A DNA stretch of 64,000 nt from CAZEAB01 sp964552945 (lineage in GTDB: Archaea > Nanobdellota > Nanobdellia > Woesearchaeales > GW2011-AR9), in contig CAZKIP010000003.1 of the NCBI GenBank assembly GCA_964552945.1, positions 62,001-126,000 of the forward strand, given 5' to 3'. This document shows positions 46,031-54,173 of this stretch, one piece after another. The number at the start of each line of letters is the position of its first letter. Position 1 is the first letter of the stretch. The notes under the pieces are model-generated. The model was not told the DNA's origin. It ran no database searches and was given only the letters and a program-made list of their open reading frames with translations. The position numbers were made by a program, and so were the translations under genes.

Positions 46031-46723
46031 TTAATTCAATTTAAGTTTCAAACAATCTTCTGGTAAAGGCTCATTAGATTTTTTTAACTCGTTACAGATA
46101 TTTTTCATCAAAGTTCCAACTTTTGTATGTCCTTGGAATACTTTGTCTTCTATAACTACACTAGGAAATTGAGTAATGTTGTGAGATTGAATTAATATCG
46201 AGATCATTGGTTCTGCAAAATCTGAGTTGAATGAAAATACAAGGATTTTTTCTTTGAATTTCTTTTTTAGGTAATCAAGAATAATTCCTTGATTGTCCTT
46301 TGCATCTTCATTATAGAAATAAATGATTTTTATGCTATCTTTCTCACATTTTTGATCTATTTCTTGCGAGATTAATAGAAATTGTAATTCTGTGAGGAAA
46401 TAATCTCTTAATTGTAATTTGAAATCTTCCTCGTTAAATATTGAGTCTTTTTGGTAATTTATTATTGTGGCTCCCTTCTTTGATAATTCATTGATGTTAC
46501 TTTCAAGGATACTGTTTAAAGTGTTACAATTTGCCAATCCTGAGTCAATATAACTCTCTTGAAGTTGGAGACTACGGAGGTTTAATTTTTCTTTAAGGGT
46601 GAGTTGTCTTGAATCGTCTACTCTGGCATTTTCAAGAGTTGTTCCTACTAGAATACCTATAGAAAAAATGATGATTGTTATTACAAGAGCAAGTGCGTAT
46701 TTTTTGGTACTTATTTGTCTCAT
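46031..46723 (-). CDS. Membrane-anchored, thioredoxin-fold-like protein
   Basis: A 230-residue protein with one N-terminal span (about residues 11-28) followed by a helical region and a C-terminal part (IKIIYFYNEDAKDNQ to HNITQFPSVVIEDKVFQGH) with the strand-helix-strand and cis-Pro pattern of a thioredoxin fold. The CxxC active site is absent, so it is probably a structural or binding module. It faces outward by prediction. A CTTTAAAT-like box lies about 27 nt upstream. Function is unknown. Confidence 0.6.
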   Translation of the reverse strand: MRQISTKKYALALVITIIIFSIGILVGTTLENARVDDSRQLTLKEKLNLRSLQLQESYIDSGLANCNTLNSILESNINELSKKGATIINYQKDSIFNEEDFKLQLRDYFLTELQFLLISQEIDQKCEKDSIKIIYFYNEDAKDNQGIILDYLKKKFKEKILVFSFNSDFAEPMISILIQSHNITQFPSVVIEDKVFQGHTKVGTLMKNICNELKKSNEPLPEDCLKLKLN

Positions 46724-46775
46724 GAATCGCTTTTTGAGCTGATTTTATTTAAAGTTTAGGTATCTAAAAGCAAGA

Positions 46776-48038
46776 TTAACTCCAGAAGTTTTTCTTTCTA
46801 GATACAAACATAAAGCCGATGTATACCCAAACTGTTGTGAGAAATAAACCATAAACCAATAAATAAGTGATTAGAGTGGCCCAAGTACGTCCATAATTGG
46901 TAATTCTTTCTCTTAACAATTTATAAGAGAGGATCATTACATAGAAAGTAATTGCAAACAAAGTACAAGCTATGAAAATTTTTCCAATAGGAATTGTTAA
47001 GTAATTAAAATTGAAACTGAAGTTCTTTATTAAAGTCATAAAATCAAAATTTATAGCACTCCATCCGGAGAGAACTTCAAACATCCTCCGAAAACTTTCT
47101 TGAAAAAGGGTTATAGCCATCAAGATTGGTAATAAACCGGATAGAAGCATTGTGGGCATTCTTAGCATCCCAAAATCTCCGTATTTCTTGTTAAAAATTA
47201 ATTCTTTGTATCTAATTCCATTATCAACTGAACCTTTATACCATCTTACTCTTTGCCTAAATAATTGTCTCCAGCTATTTGGAGCTATGGTTTCAACAAT
47301 TGTATCAAAAGTATGAACTATTTTATAATTATTTTTTTGTAATCTTATTGCAATCTCTAGGTCCTCTGTGATTGTTTTTTCATCGTATCCTCCAAGAGAT
47401 TTAATCGTTTCAGTTCGATAAACACTAAATGGTCCTGGAGTTACATGAACGCAATCAAGTTGTGCATTGAGATAACGATAGAACATATTAATGATATATT
47501 CAGTCCATTGAACTTTTTGAAGAATACTATCCGGTTTCTTTACTTTTAATAAAGGACATACCGCTGCAACATTGTTATTTGTAAAGTAAGGAAGCATTAC
47601 TTTGAGAGCATCGGAACCAACAAAAGAATCTGCATCTAAGCAAGCAAAAAATCTTCCTTTAGCACTTTCTAAAGCCACATTTAGAGCTCTCCCTTTTCCT
47701 TGATTCTGTTGGTTAATTAAATTGATATCATTTTCTGGATGTGCTTTAATGAAATTTTCAACTATTTCTTTTGTTTTATCTGTAGAACCATCGTTTACAA
47801 CAATAACCTCTAATTTTTCTTTTGGATAATCTAAATTTACAATTGAAGAAAGGGTTCCTTCAATAGATTTTTCCTCATTATAAGCTGGAACAATTACTGA
47901 AAAATAATTGTGAGAAGGCATCTCCGTCATCTTTTCTTCTTTTTTATTTGTGAATAGAACAATTAGCCAGAATGTTGACAAAAAGAGTAATAGAAAATAT
48001 GTGACGAAAAGTACAACATCTGTCATTGTCAAGTTCAT
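46776..48038 (-). CDS. Membrane GT2 glycosyltransferase (PgaC/BcsA-like)
   Basis: A 420-residue processive-type GT2. One span is near residues 8-28, then the GT-A domain (SVIVPAYNEEKSIEGTL, VVNDGSTDKTKEIVE, CLDADSFVG, TITEDLEIAIRLQ) with the product-binding RQRVRWYKG, then three C-terminal spans. Such enzymes polymerise or transfer GlcNAc or glucose at the membrane. The gene overlaps the next GT-C-like gene by four bases, forming an operon. Confidence 0.87.
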   Translation of the reverse strand: MNLTMTDVVLFVTYFLLLFLSTFWLIVLFTNKKEEKMTEMPSHNYFSVIVPAYNEEKSIEGTLSSIVNLDYPKEKLEVIVVNDGSTDKTKEIVENFIKAHPENDINLINQQNQGKGRALNVALESAKGRFFACLDADSFVGSDALKVMLPYFTNNNVAAVCPLLKVKKPDSILQKVQWTEYIINMFYRYLNAQLDCVHVTPGPFSVYRTETIKSLGGYDEKTITEDLEIAIRLQKNNYKIVHTFDTIVETIAPNSWRQLFRQRVRWYKGSVDNGIRYKELIFNKKYGDFGMLRMPTMLLSGLLPILMAITLFQESFRRMFEVLSGWSAINFDFMTLIKNFSFNFNYLTIPIGKIFIACTLFAITFYVMILSYKLLRERITNYGRTWATLITYLLVYGLFLTTVWVYIGFMFVSRKKNFWS

Positions 48039-49453
48039 TCTTTTTTAAACTCCCAAATTTCAACATCTTTTGAGGAGTGCACTAATTTAAATCTTTCGTC
48101 AAACAAGAATTTTAAAAGACCTCTATTTTGAGGAAATGTAGCTTTAGCGATACTATTAAGATAAATATAACTTATTTTGTTATCTTCGAAAATAGGAAGA
48201 ATCTCTCTTAAGGCGGGAGCATTTATCACTTCCCGGACTGCTTGTTTCTTCAATTCATCTTTTTGGTTTATGCTATAAAATGCTTCTCTTTGAGCTATCT
48301 GTTCTATGTAGTACCCGTTTTCTGGTATAGAAAAAATGATTGCATCATTAGGAGTATTATATTTAATCCAAGTAAGAGTTTCCAAGTCAGCGGAGTCGGG
48401 ACTAAAATAAGGGACTCTATTCATGAAGGTTAAAGTTGTAAAAACTAATCCTAAAAGAAAGAGAAACAAGGTTATCTTTTTTACCTGTACAAAAGTCCAT
48501 TCTTTATCAAAGATGTTTATGAAAGCAATTGCAGCTAAAAAAGAGAACATCAATGAAAGAAGAAAAGATAAATTGGTGTTAAAAAAATACGCAACCAAAA
48601 TTACCGGAAATAAAATGTAATAAATATGGAACTTTCTATTTTTCCAAGTGAGGAATAAACCAATAATTCCTAAAAAAATAAGAAAGAAGCTCACCCCTCC
48701 CAAACTACCAAGGTCAGAGATTAAATCTCCGATTAAGTTTTGAATACGAAAAGGACCTTGCATAAAAGGGACTTTGAAAAAAATAAGATTTGCTAGGAAG
48801 AATAGTGAGGTTAAGAAAACTTTTATTTTATCAAATTTAGTTTTATCTTTTTTAAGATAGAAAATTTCTGTCATAAAAATAATTAAGAGGAGAACGGCAC
48901 TAAATCCATCAATAAAAGTTATCAGAATAAAGGGGATGAGAGAAGCGTAGCGATATTTCTTCCTCCATTGGAGGAAAAAACCACCTAAAATTAAAAAAAT
49001 GAAAAGTGAATAGGAGGAGAGAGAAACCAAGTTGATGATAAAAAAAGGAGATAAAATTACAAATAAAAGGAAAGTAAAAGTTAATTCCGGCGAAATCTTG
49101 ATTTTTTTTGAAATGTTTTGAAATAATAAAAATGAGATTAGAGCAATTATAAGCGGAATAAAAACAAGGTAGATCTCTTTAATTCCACTAATCAAGCTTA
49201 AAGGAAAATAATGATAGTTTTCAAAAGTAATTGTTTTTGATTCTGCGAGATGAAAATAGCTTTCTTCTCCTAAAAAGAGGGGCCTTTCTAAAGCAATATT
49301 GGTAAATAAAAGAATTAGAAAAAGAATTACTATTAATGAAATAAGGTAATATTTTTGATGTTTGACAAGATGTTGGAAAAGACTATTTTTTCTATTAAGA
49401 ATTTTCATCTCTTCTAGTTCTTTTTCAAGTTTAACTTTATCCAATTTAATCAT
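48035..49453 (-). CDS. Multi-span GT-C-like membrane protein
   Basis: A protein of about 472 residues with roughly ten membrane spans and a C-terminal soluble part (LTWIKYNTPNDAIIFSIPENGYYIEQIAQREAF, broken here by function rather than sequence) resembling STT3/GT39-type lumenal domains. I chose the ATG at 49453, which overlaps the upstream TGA in an ATGA junction; the longer frame has no support. It probably uses polyprenyl-phosphate sugars outside the membrane. No catalytic motif can be fixed with confidence. Confidence 0.6.
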   Translation of the reverse strand: MIKLDKVKLEKELEEMKILNRKNSLFQHLVKHQKYYLISLIVILFLILLFTNIALERPLFLGEESYFHLAESKTITFENYHYFPLSLISGIKEIYLVFIPLIIALISFLLFQNISKKIKISPELTFTFLLFVILSPFFIINLVSLSSYSLFIFLILGGFFLQWRKKYRYASLIPFILITFIDGFSAVLLLIIFMTEIFYLKKDKTKFDKIKVFLTSLFFLANLIFFKVPFMQGPFRIQNLIGDLISDLGSLGGVSFFLIFLGIIGLFLTWKNRKFHIYYILFPVILVAYFFNTNLSFLLSLMFSFLAAIAFINIFDKEWTFVQVKKITLFLFLLGLVFTTLTFMNRVPYFSPDSADLETLTWIKYNTPNDAIIFSIPENGYYIEQIAQREAFYSINQKDELKKQAVREVINAPALREILPIFEDNKISYIYLNSIAKATFPQNRGLLKFLFDERFKLVHSSKDVEIWEFKKE

Positions 49454-50934
49454 TTTATTTCCTCTAAAACGCACCTTCCAAAGAAGATTCTTGTTTTATC
49501 GTTATTAAATATTTTTTTCAAACATCTTGGAGTATAATATTTAAAATGGGTGATGTTATATCTTTCTTGAGCTCTTGGCGTAAGAACAAGATATTCTATG
49601 TCATACTCTTTTAAAAGTTCAATTGCTTCAGTTTGTAAAGTTGTTCTGTATAATGAATTAAGGGCAGAAAACCTTCTTTCAATATTTTCAATCCTACTAA
49701 ATTCTGTGTCCATAAGATTTTTCCTTTTACTAAAAAAAGTAACTAAGTGGCCTTCTTCTAATAGAGAAAGAACTCCAGAATCTGGAGGAGTGTTTTCTTC
49801 AATCCACTTAAAGGTTTCAATTTCTTCTGAGGAAGGTATGTCTTGGTTAAGTGAGATGGAAATTGCAGAAGGCAACATTGTTACAGCAAGAATTATTATT
49901 AATGTAAGAGGAATTATGTTTTGTAATTTAGATGCTTTTGTCTTAATCATGTATTTTTGTAATTCCTGATAAAAATTAGCAAAAAGTAATGCTAAAATTA
50001 TTCCAAAAAAAGTAAGTGATTGAGAAAATTGGATTAGTTTTAACCACGTTAAAGAGGTTGTTGAAATGGCTAAGCTAATTAGGAAAAATGTTTTTTTATC
50101 TCTGGTGAAAAATAGGGAACGATAAACCACAAAGATTCCAATTACAAAAGGGATTACACTAATTAAAAGAAGGGAATCTATTATTGAAAATGTTGGAAAA
50201 TAACTTTGAATTATTTGAGGGGGAATATTTTGCCAAATAAATCCTACTCCTTCTTCAAGAAGATTCTTTTTAAAAAATAAAAATTGGCTCCAGGCATAGA
50301 AGAAAAATGAAAAAATGATTAATTCGAGTTCCTTTTTGATTAAATTCCTTTTCTCTAAAAATGAGAGGGCCAAATAAATTATGAATCCTACCAATAACAA
50401 TGCTGCTGCCGAATGTGTAAATGAAAGAAGAACGAATGAAAAGAGGTAATGGTTGGGAGATTTAGTTTTATCTATATTCATAAATGAATAAATTGTGAAA
50501 AATATTAGTGGAAAAAATAGAGTTGATGGAGTGAAAGAATTTGTAGCGTAAAGGGCCGGTAATAAACCAGCGATGAATGAAGAAATTAATGCAGCGTTAT
50601 GGTTCTTGGAAATTTTAAAACTTATTTTGTAAATGATTATTGTTAAGCTGGCGATAAGAACGTTGGGTAGAAGTTTGGCTACAATTCCTAAAGGTAGGAA
50701 GAGGTTGAAAAAAGCTGCTAAATAATGGAATAGGGGAAGAAAGAGATGTTCCCTCCCGCCATATGAAAGTGGATCGTCAAAAAGAGGGATTCCTGATTGG
50801 GTGATATGTTCAACTTGGATTAAATGGAAATAGGAATCGTAAGTTAAATTTGGTGTTGAAAAGGCTAAAATTAGTCTGATTATAAGTATAGCAATGAAAA
50901 TAGTGTAAACACTAAACACTTTTTTTTCAGTCAT
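49450..50934 (-). CDS. Multi-span GT-C-like membrane protein
   Basis: A 494-residue protein with about ten spans. The first extracytoplasmic loop, LTYDSYFHLIQVEHITQSG, resembles the DxD/ExD-type acidic loop of GT-C enzymes such as STT3 and PMT. The C-terminal part has TFKWIEENTPPDSGVLSLLEEGHLV, similar to its downstream neighbour, so the two are likely distant paralogues. It heads the minus-strand operon beginning at the 51-kb divergent promoter. Confidence 0.65.
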   Translation of the reverse strand: MTEKKVFSVYTIFIAILIIRLILAFSTPNLTYDSYFHLIQVEHITQSGIPLFDDPLSYGGREHLFLPLFHYLAAFFNLFLPLGIVAKLLPNVLIASLTIIIYKISFKISKNHNAALISSFIAGLLPALYATNSFTPSTLFFPLIFFTIYSFMNIDKTKSPNHYLFSFVLLSFTHSAAALLLVGFIIYLALSFLEKRNLIKKELELIIFSFFFYAWSQFLFFKKNLLEEGVGFIWQNIPPQIIQSYFPTFSIIDSLLLISVIPFVIGIFVVYRSLFFTRDKKTFFLISLAISTTSLTWLKLIQFSQSLTFFGIILALLFANFYQELQKYMIKTKASKLQNIIPLTLIIILAVTMLPSAISISLNQDIPSSEEIETFKWIEENTPPDSGVLSLLEEGHLVTFFSKRKNLMDTEFSRIENIERRFSALNSLYRTTLQTEAIELLKEYDIEYLVLTPRAQERYNITHFKYYTPRCLKKIFNNDKTRIFFGRCVLEEIK

Positions 50935-50982
50935 AATTATTTTATTGAATCTTTTGTTATTTATAAATTTGTTTCTGTTGTT

Positions 50983-51104
50983 GGGCTAATCCAGAATAAC
51001 ATGGTTTTGTATACTGGGGCACGGCGATATCGTACTCTTGCAGAGTACCGCCTCGACTGCGTCAGGGCGCCAGTATACAAAAACCTACTATCCTTGATTA
51101 ATCC
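50983..51104. mobile_element. Fold-back (MITE-like) element or structured RNA in a divergent promoter
   Basis: A 122-bp segment with imperfect 26-bp outer arms (18/26 matching) continuous with a perfect 13-bp inverted repeat, TTTTGTATACTGG (51005-51017) against CCAGTATACAAAA (51070-51082). The GC-rich core folds into GGCG-GTACTC-TTGCA-GAGTAC-CGCC (51023-51052, with an ATATC bulge). The direct repeat TGTTGTT flanks it at 50976-50982 and 51105-51111 (8 bp if the shared C is counted), resembling a target-site duplication. No ORF. It sits between the TATA boxes of the GT-C-like gene and RadB. Confidence 0.55.
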
Positions 51105-51118
51105 TGTTGTTTAGAAAT

Positions 51119-51127
51119 CTTTAAATT
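51119..51127 (+). promoter_or_regulatory. TATA-like box of radB
   Basis: CTTTAAATT is centred about 26 nt before the RadB ATG at 51149, fitting leaderless transcription. It lies only 8 bp beyond the fold-back element. Confidence 0.45.
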
Positions 51128-51148
51128 AGGGTGGGCTTCTGAACAAAT

Positions 51149-51817
51149 ATGAAAATTCCCACCGGAGCAGATTTTTTAGACAATTTTCTTGCAGGAGGAT
51201 ACGATAAAGATATTATCACTACCATATATGGTCCTTCTGGTAGTGGGAAAACTAATTTGTGTTTGTTAGCGGTAGTTAGAATGGCTGAAACTGGAAAGAA
51301 AATAATTTTTATCGATACAGAAGGAGGAATAGCCGTTGAAAGAATTAGGCAGTTAAGTAAAACTGATGAGGTTCTAAAAAATATTATGTTTATCAGTCCT
51401 CTTAATTTTATTGAGCAAAGGGCGGCTTTTGAGAATTTGAAGGAATTAGTTACAGAAGATCTTGGGATGATTGTTGTCGATTCAATTTCTATGTTATATC
51501 GTTTAGAGTTAGGGAAAAGTGATGATGTTTATGAGGTTAACAATGCTTTAGGAAGGCAGATAGCTTCTTTAGTTGAGATTGCTCGAAGTAAAGGGATTCC
51601 TGTACTTATGACCAACCAAGTTTATGCAGATTTTGGTAATAAAGAGCAGGTGAAGATGGTTGGTGGAGATTTGTTGAAGTATGGTTCAAAATGTCTTTTA
51701 GAGTTAAAAAGGTTTAGAAATTGTAGAGGTATTATTTTGCAGAAACATCGCTTTTTACCAGATGGGAAGGAGTTGAAGTTTAGGATAGTTGAGAAAGGGA
51801 TTGAAGAAGTTGTTTGA
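51149..51817 (+). CDS. radB: DNA repair/recombination protein RadB
   Basis: A 222-residue RecA-core ATPase lacking the N-terminal domain of RadA, as expected for RadB. TIYGPSGSGKTNLCL is Walker A, DLGMIVVDSISMLYRLEL is Walker B, and VLMTNQVYADF is the L2-adjacent segment. RadB is an archaeal RadA paralogue that assists homologous recombination. A clear archaeal marker in this window. Confidence 0.92.
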   Translation: MKIPTGADFLDNFLAGGYDKDIITTIYGPSGSGKTNLCLLAVVRMAETGKKIIFIDTEGGIAVERIRQLSKTDEVLKNIMFISPLNFIEQRAAFENLKELVTEDLGMIVVDSISMLYRLELGKSDDVYEVNNALGRQIASLVEIARSKGIPVLMTNQVYADFGNKEQVKMVGGDLLKYGSKCLLELKRFRNCRGIILQKHRFLPDGKELKFRIVEKGIEEVV

Positions 51818-51830
51818 TTTAAGCAAAATC

Positions 51831-51946
51831 TTTATAAATAGCTGCCATATTTTGTAGATTATAGCCGAAATGTGCTCGCTGTAGGGTGCATGGAACTGCA
51901 TGAGGCAAAAAAAAATGCAGTCAGAATACTTCTGACCACATTTTTT
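51831..51946 (+). ncRNA. Candidate small structured RNA upstream of uS2
   Basis: TTTATAAATA at 51831-51840 is a strong TATA-like box with no ORF at the right distance. About 25 nt downstream a GC-richer segment begins (near 51862). It contains CTGCAT/ATGCAG (51896-51901 with 51915-51920) and a perfect 7-bp hairpin GTCAGAA-TAC-TTCTGAC (51920-51936) followed by TTTTTT (51941-51946), a terminator-like end. It may be an independent sRNA of about 85 nt or the first part of a long uS2 leader. It is not a tRNA or any RNA family I recognise. Confidence 0.35.
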
Positions 51947-51987
51947 GAGCATGCTTCATTACTTTCAGCATACAAAAAATAACGTAG

Positions 51988-52137
51988 ACAAGAAGCCAAT
52001 TCTTGTTTATAAGAAATAAATTAAAATGACAGACAATAAAAATCAAAGATTTTTAGGCCTGCATTTTTAATGGAGAAACATAAAAATGACAGACAGCAAA
52101 ATCATAGAATTTTGAGTCTGAATTTTTAAGGAGGAAT
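51988..52137 (+). promoter_or_regulatory. uS2 leader: tandem hairpins and short ORFs
   Basis: The 324-nt gene-free stretch 51818-52141 ends in a regulatory-looking leader. Hairpin 1 is ACAAGAA/TTCTTGT (51988-52006). Two copies of a roughly 58-nt unit follow (about 52022-52081 and 52082-52137). Each begins ATGACAGACA and contains a hairpin: AAAAATC/GATTTTT (52038-52054), then CAGAC-CAAAAT/ATTTTG-GTCTG (52090-52120). Each unit also holds a short ORF: 52026-52070 (MTDNKNQRFLGLHF) and 52086-52115 (MTDSKIIEF). The real gene has AAGGAGG upstream. This resembles autoregulatory ribosomal-protein leaders, but no known archaeal uS2 motif can be confirmed here. Confidence 0.5.
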
Positions 52138-52141
52138 AAAA

Positions 52142-52744
52142 ATGTCAGAAGAAGAAAATTTACTAATAGATTCAAACGAATATTTGAAATCAGGAATTCA
52201 TATTGGAACTAAATTTAAAACTAAATATATGGCTAATTTTATTTACAAAACTAGGCCAGATGGATTAAGCGTTTTAAACTTAAAGAAAATTGATGAAAGA
52301 TTAAAGTTAGCAATAAATCTATTATTTAACTATGAACCTCATGAAATAATGGTGGTTTGTAGAAGAGAAAATGGTTGGAAAGCTTTGAAACAGTTAAACA
52401 AGTTAACTGGTATCCCTGTTATCAATGGAAGGTATCCTCCTGGAATTCTTACAAATCCTAATTTAGAAACTTTCACAGAACCTAAAATTCTTGTTGTTTG
52501 TGACCCTTGGCCTGATAAAAATGCAGTTGAAGATGCCTTTAAAATTGGTATTCCAGTTGTAGCTTTTTGTGATACAAACAATCAATCTAACAAACTTGAT
52601 TTAGTTATTCCTTGTAACAATAAAGGAAAGAAATCGGTTGGTTTGGTATTTTATCTTCTAGCTAGAGAATACATGCAGAAAAAGGGCATGTTAAGGGGCG
52701 ATGAAGAAATACCTGCTAAGATTGAAGATTTCACCGAAGAATAG
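52142..52744 (+). CDS. rps2: Small ribosomal subunit protein uS2
   Basis: A 200-residue archaeal uS2. DSNEYLKSGIHIGTKFKTKYM is the N-terminal signature. VLNLKKIDERLKLAINLL, GRYPPGILTNPN, EPKILVVCDPWPDKNAVEDA and IPVVAFCDTNN are conserved blocks. It lacks the coiled-coil insertion of bacterial S2. AAGGAGG sits nine bases before the ATG. The preceding leader has tandem hairpins and short ORFs. Confidence 0.95.
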   Translation: MSEEENLLIDSNEYLKSGIHIGTKFKTKYMANFIYKTRPDGLSVLNLKKIDERLKLAINLLFNYEPHEIMVVCRRENGWKALKQLNKLTGIPVINGRYPPGILTNPNLETFTEPKILVVCDPWPDKNAVEDAFKIGIPVVAFCDTNNQSNKLDLVIPCNNKGKKSVGLVFYLLAREYMQKKGMLRGDEEIPAKIEDFTEE

Positions 52745-52770
52745 AATTATTTTTTTTATTTCTTTTGAAA

Positions 52771-52786
52771 AGAATTATATAATTCT
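52771..52786. promoter_or_regulatory. 16-bp palindrome containing a TATA box
   Basis: AGAATTATATAATTCT is a perfect palindrome centred about 25 nt before the ATG at 52803. The centre is a TATA-like sequence, so it could be both promoter and operator. A palindromic TATA by chance is possible in AT-rich DNA. Confidence 0.4.
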
Positions 52787-52802
52787 AGGTTAATGACAAA
52801 TT

Positions 52803-53078
52803 ATGACAAATAAAAGTTGTTCTAAACATCCTGATAAAGTTGTTGGGTTTGATGGAAGTATTGAAGATTTAGCTAGAAATGTAGGAAATATGAGATATGA
52901 TTCTGTTGAACGTTTTATTACTGCGCTTGCAGATGATATCGAAAGACAAGCTGATGATGATGCAAAAAAAGGAAGAACTAAACTGGCTGATGTGTTATAT
53001 GCTACAGCAGGAAGATTATATCAAGCTAGGGATGAAATGTCTAATTCTTGGAAAATTTGTAAACCATATATGGACTAA
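52803..53078 (+). CDS. Small conserved-looking hypothetical protein
   Basis: A 91-residue soluble, mostly helical acidic protein (RYDSVERFITALADDIERQADDDAKKGR) starting with CSKHPDK and ending CKPYMD; both ends hold a Cys. I do not recognise the family. A 6-codon ORF (ATG at 52792, MTNYDK) overlaps the start and repeats ATGACAAAT, the first nine bases of this gene. Confidence 0.6.
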   Translation: MTNKSCSKHPDKVVGFDGSIEDLARNVGNMRYDSVERFITALADDIERQADDDAKKGRTKLADVLYATAGRLYQARDEMSNSWKICKPYMD

Positions 53079-53135
53079 AACATTATTTTCTATTTTCCAT
53101 AACTTTTAAAACAAGTTCGATTTCTCCAAGATTTA

Positions 53136-54104
53136 ATGAAAAAGGTTGTGGTCATCGGTGGAGGTACAGGTAATTTTGTTGTTCTTAGAGGATTGAAGAA
53201 ATATAACTTAGATCTTTCAGCAATAGTTTCAATGGCAGATGACGGTGGTTCAACAGGAGTTCTAAGAGACGAATTGGGAGTTTTACCTCCAGGAGATATT
53301 AGGCAATGCTTAGTTGCTTTATCCGATTCAAGTAGGTTAATGAGGGGTTTAATGAATTATCGTTTTGATAATGGCTGTTTAGAAGGACATAATTTTGGTA
53401 ACATTCTTCTTTCTGCTTTAGAAAAGGTTACGGGAAGTTTTGATAAAGCAGTGGAAGAAACTGGCCGTATCTTATCTATTAAAGGGAGGGTGATTCCAGT
53501 TACAACAAATAAAGTTAGATTGAAAATGGTTCTAAATGATAGAACTTTATTGGATGGGGAAAAAGAGATTTATCTATCAAATAAATTGGCTCAAGGTTAC
53601 AGAAGTATTTACTTGGAACCTTTTCCAAAAGCACATTCGAGAGCAATTGATGAAATAATGAATGCAGATATGGTTATCCTTGGTCCGGGGGGGTTATATA
53701 CCTCCTTAGTTCCAAATCTTCTAGTTGATGGAATTAGTAAAGCTTTGAGAGAAACTCAAGCTACAAAAGTTTTTATAATTAATTTAATGAATAAACATGG
53801 ACAAACGACAAATTTCAAAGTAAGCGATTTTCTTAAAGAGATGGTGAAGTTTATTGGTGAAGATGTTTTTGACCACATTTTAGTAAATTCTGGAAGTCCT
53901 CCGCAAAATTTAATTCAAATTTATGCTGACGAGGGTAGTCTTGTGGAAAATGATTTAGTTGCAGATTCGAGAGTTATAACCACAAACTTAATTAGTGACA
54001 AACTAAAGGAAATACAAAAAAGTGATTTTTTGAAAAGAAATCTAATTCGTCATGATTCAAAAAAGATTGCTGAGGAGTTGATGAAAATTGTTGATCATAT
54101 TTGA
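53136..54104 (+). CDS. CofD/YvcK-family protein
   Basis: A 322-residue protein of the 2-phospho-L-lactate transferase-like/YvcK (GlmR) family: VVVIGGGTGNFVVLRGLKKY, SMADDGGSTGVLRDELG, PPGDIRQCLVALS, EGHNFGNILLSALE and VILGPGGLYTSLVPNLL. Bacterial YvcK binds UDP-GlcNAc and controls carbon flow to the envelope; CofD makes F420. The sequence is closer to YvcK in its PGDIRQC block. With a sugar nucleotidyltransferase gene downstream, a role in envelope sugar supply is plausible. Confidence 0.85.
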   Translation: MKKVVVIGGGTGNFVVLRGLKKYNLDLSAIVSMADDGGSTGVLRDELGVLPPGDIRQCLVALSDSSRLMRGLMNYRFDNGCLEGHNFGNILLSALEKVTGSFDKAVEETGRILSIKGRVIPVTTNKVRLKMVLNDRTLLDGEKEIYLSNKLAQGYRSIYLEPFPKAHSRAIDEIMNADMVILGPGGLYTSLVPNLLVDGISKALRETQATKVFIINLMNKHGQTTNFKVSDFLKEMVKFIGEDVFDHILVNSGSPPQNLIQIYADEGSLVENDLVADSRVITTNLISDKLKEIQKSDFLKRNLIRHDSKKIAEELMKIVDHI

Positions 54105-54128
54105 TATGTTACGGAGGAACAGCCAAAA

Positions 54129-54173
54129 ATGTTAACCATTTTTGATCTGCGCTGGGGTTTAACAAAATGTTAA
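54129..54173 (+). other. Short upstream ORF echoing the HAD gene start
   Basis: ATG at 54129 has GGAGG 11 bases upstream (54113-54117) and encodes MLTIFDLRWGLTKC, ending seven bases into the next gene. Its first residues copy the HAD protein start (MLIIFDL), and the DNA is a near-repeat 38 nt apart. The gene itself lacks a clear ribosome-binding site, so it may be translated by coupling to this ORF. Confidence 0.4.

Noticed and set aside
51863..51950. The structured segment upstream of uS2 as a tRNA or C/D box RNA
   Set aside because: No acceptor stem, T-loop consensus or C/D boxes can be placed, so it is listed only as a candidate unknown RNA.
54105..54166. The ORF at 54129 as an extended start of the HAD protein
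   Set aside because: It is in a different frame and stops at 54173, so it is a separate short ORF.
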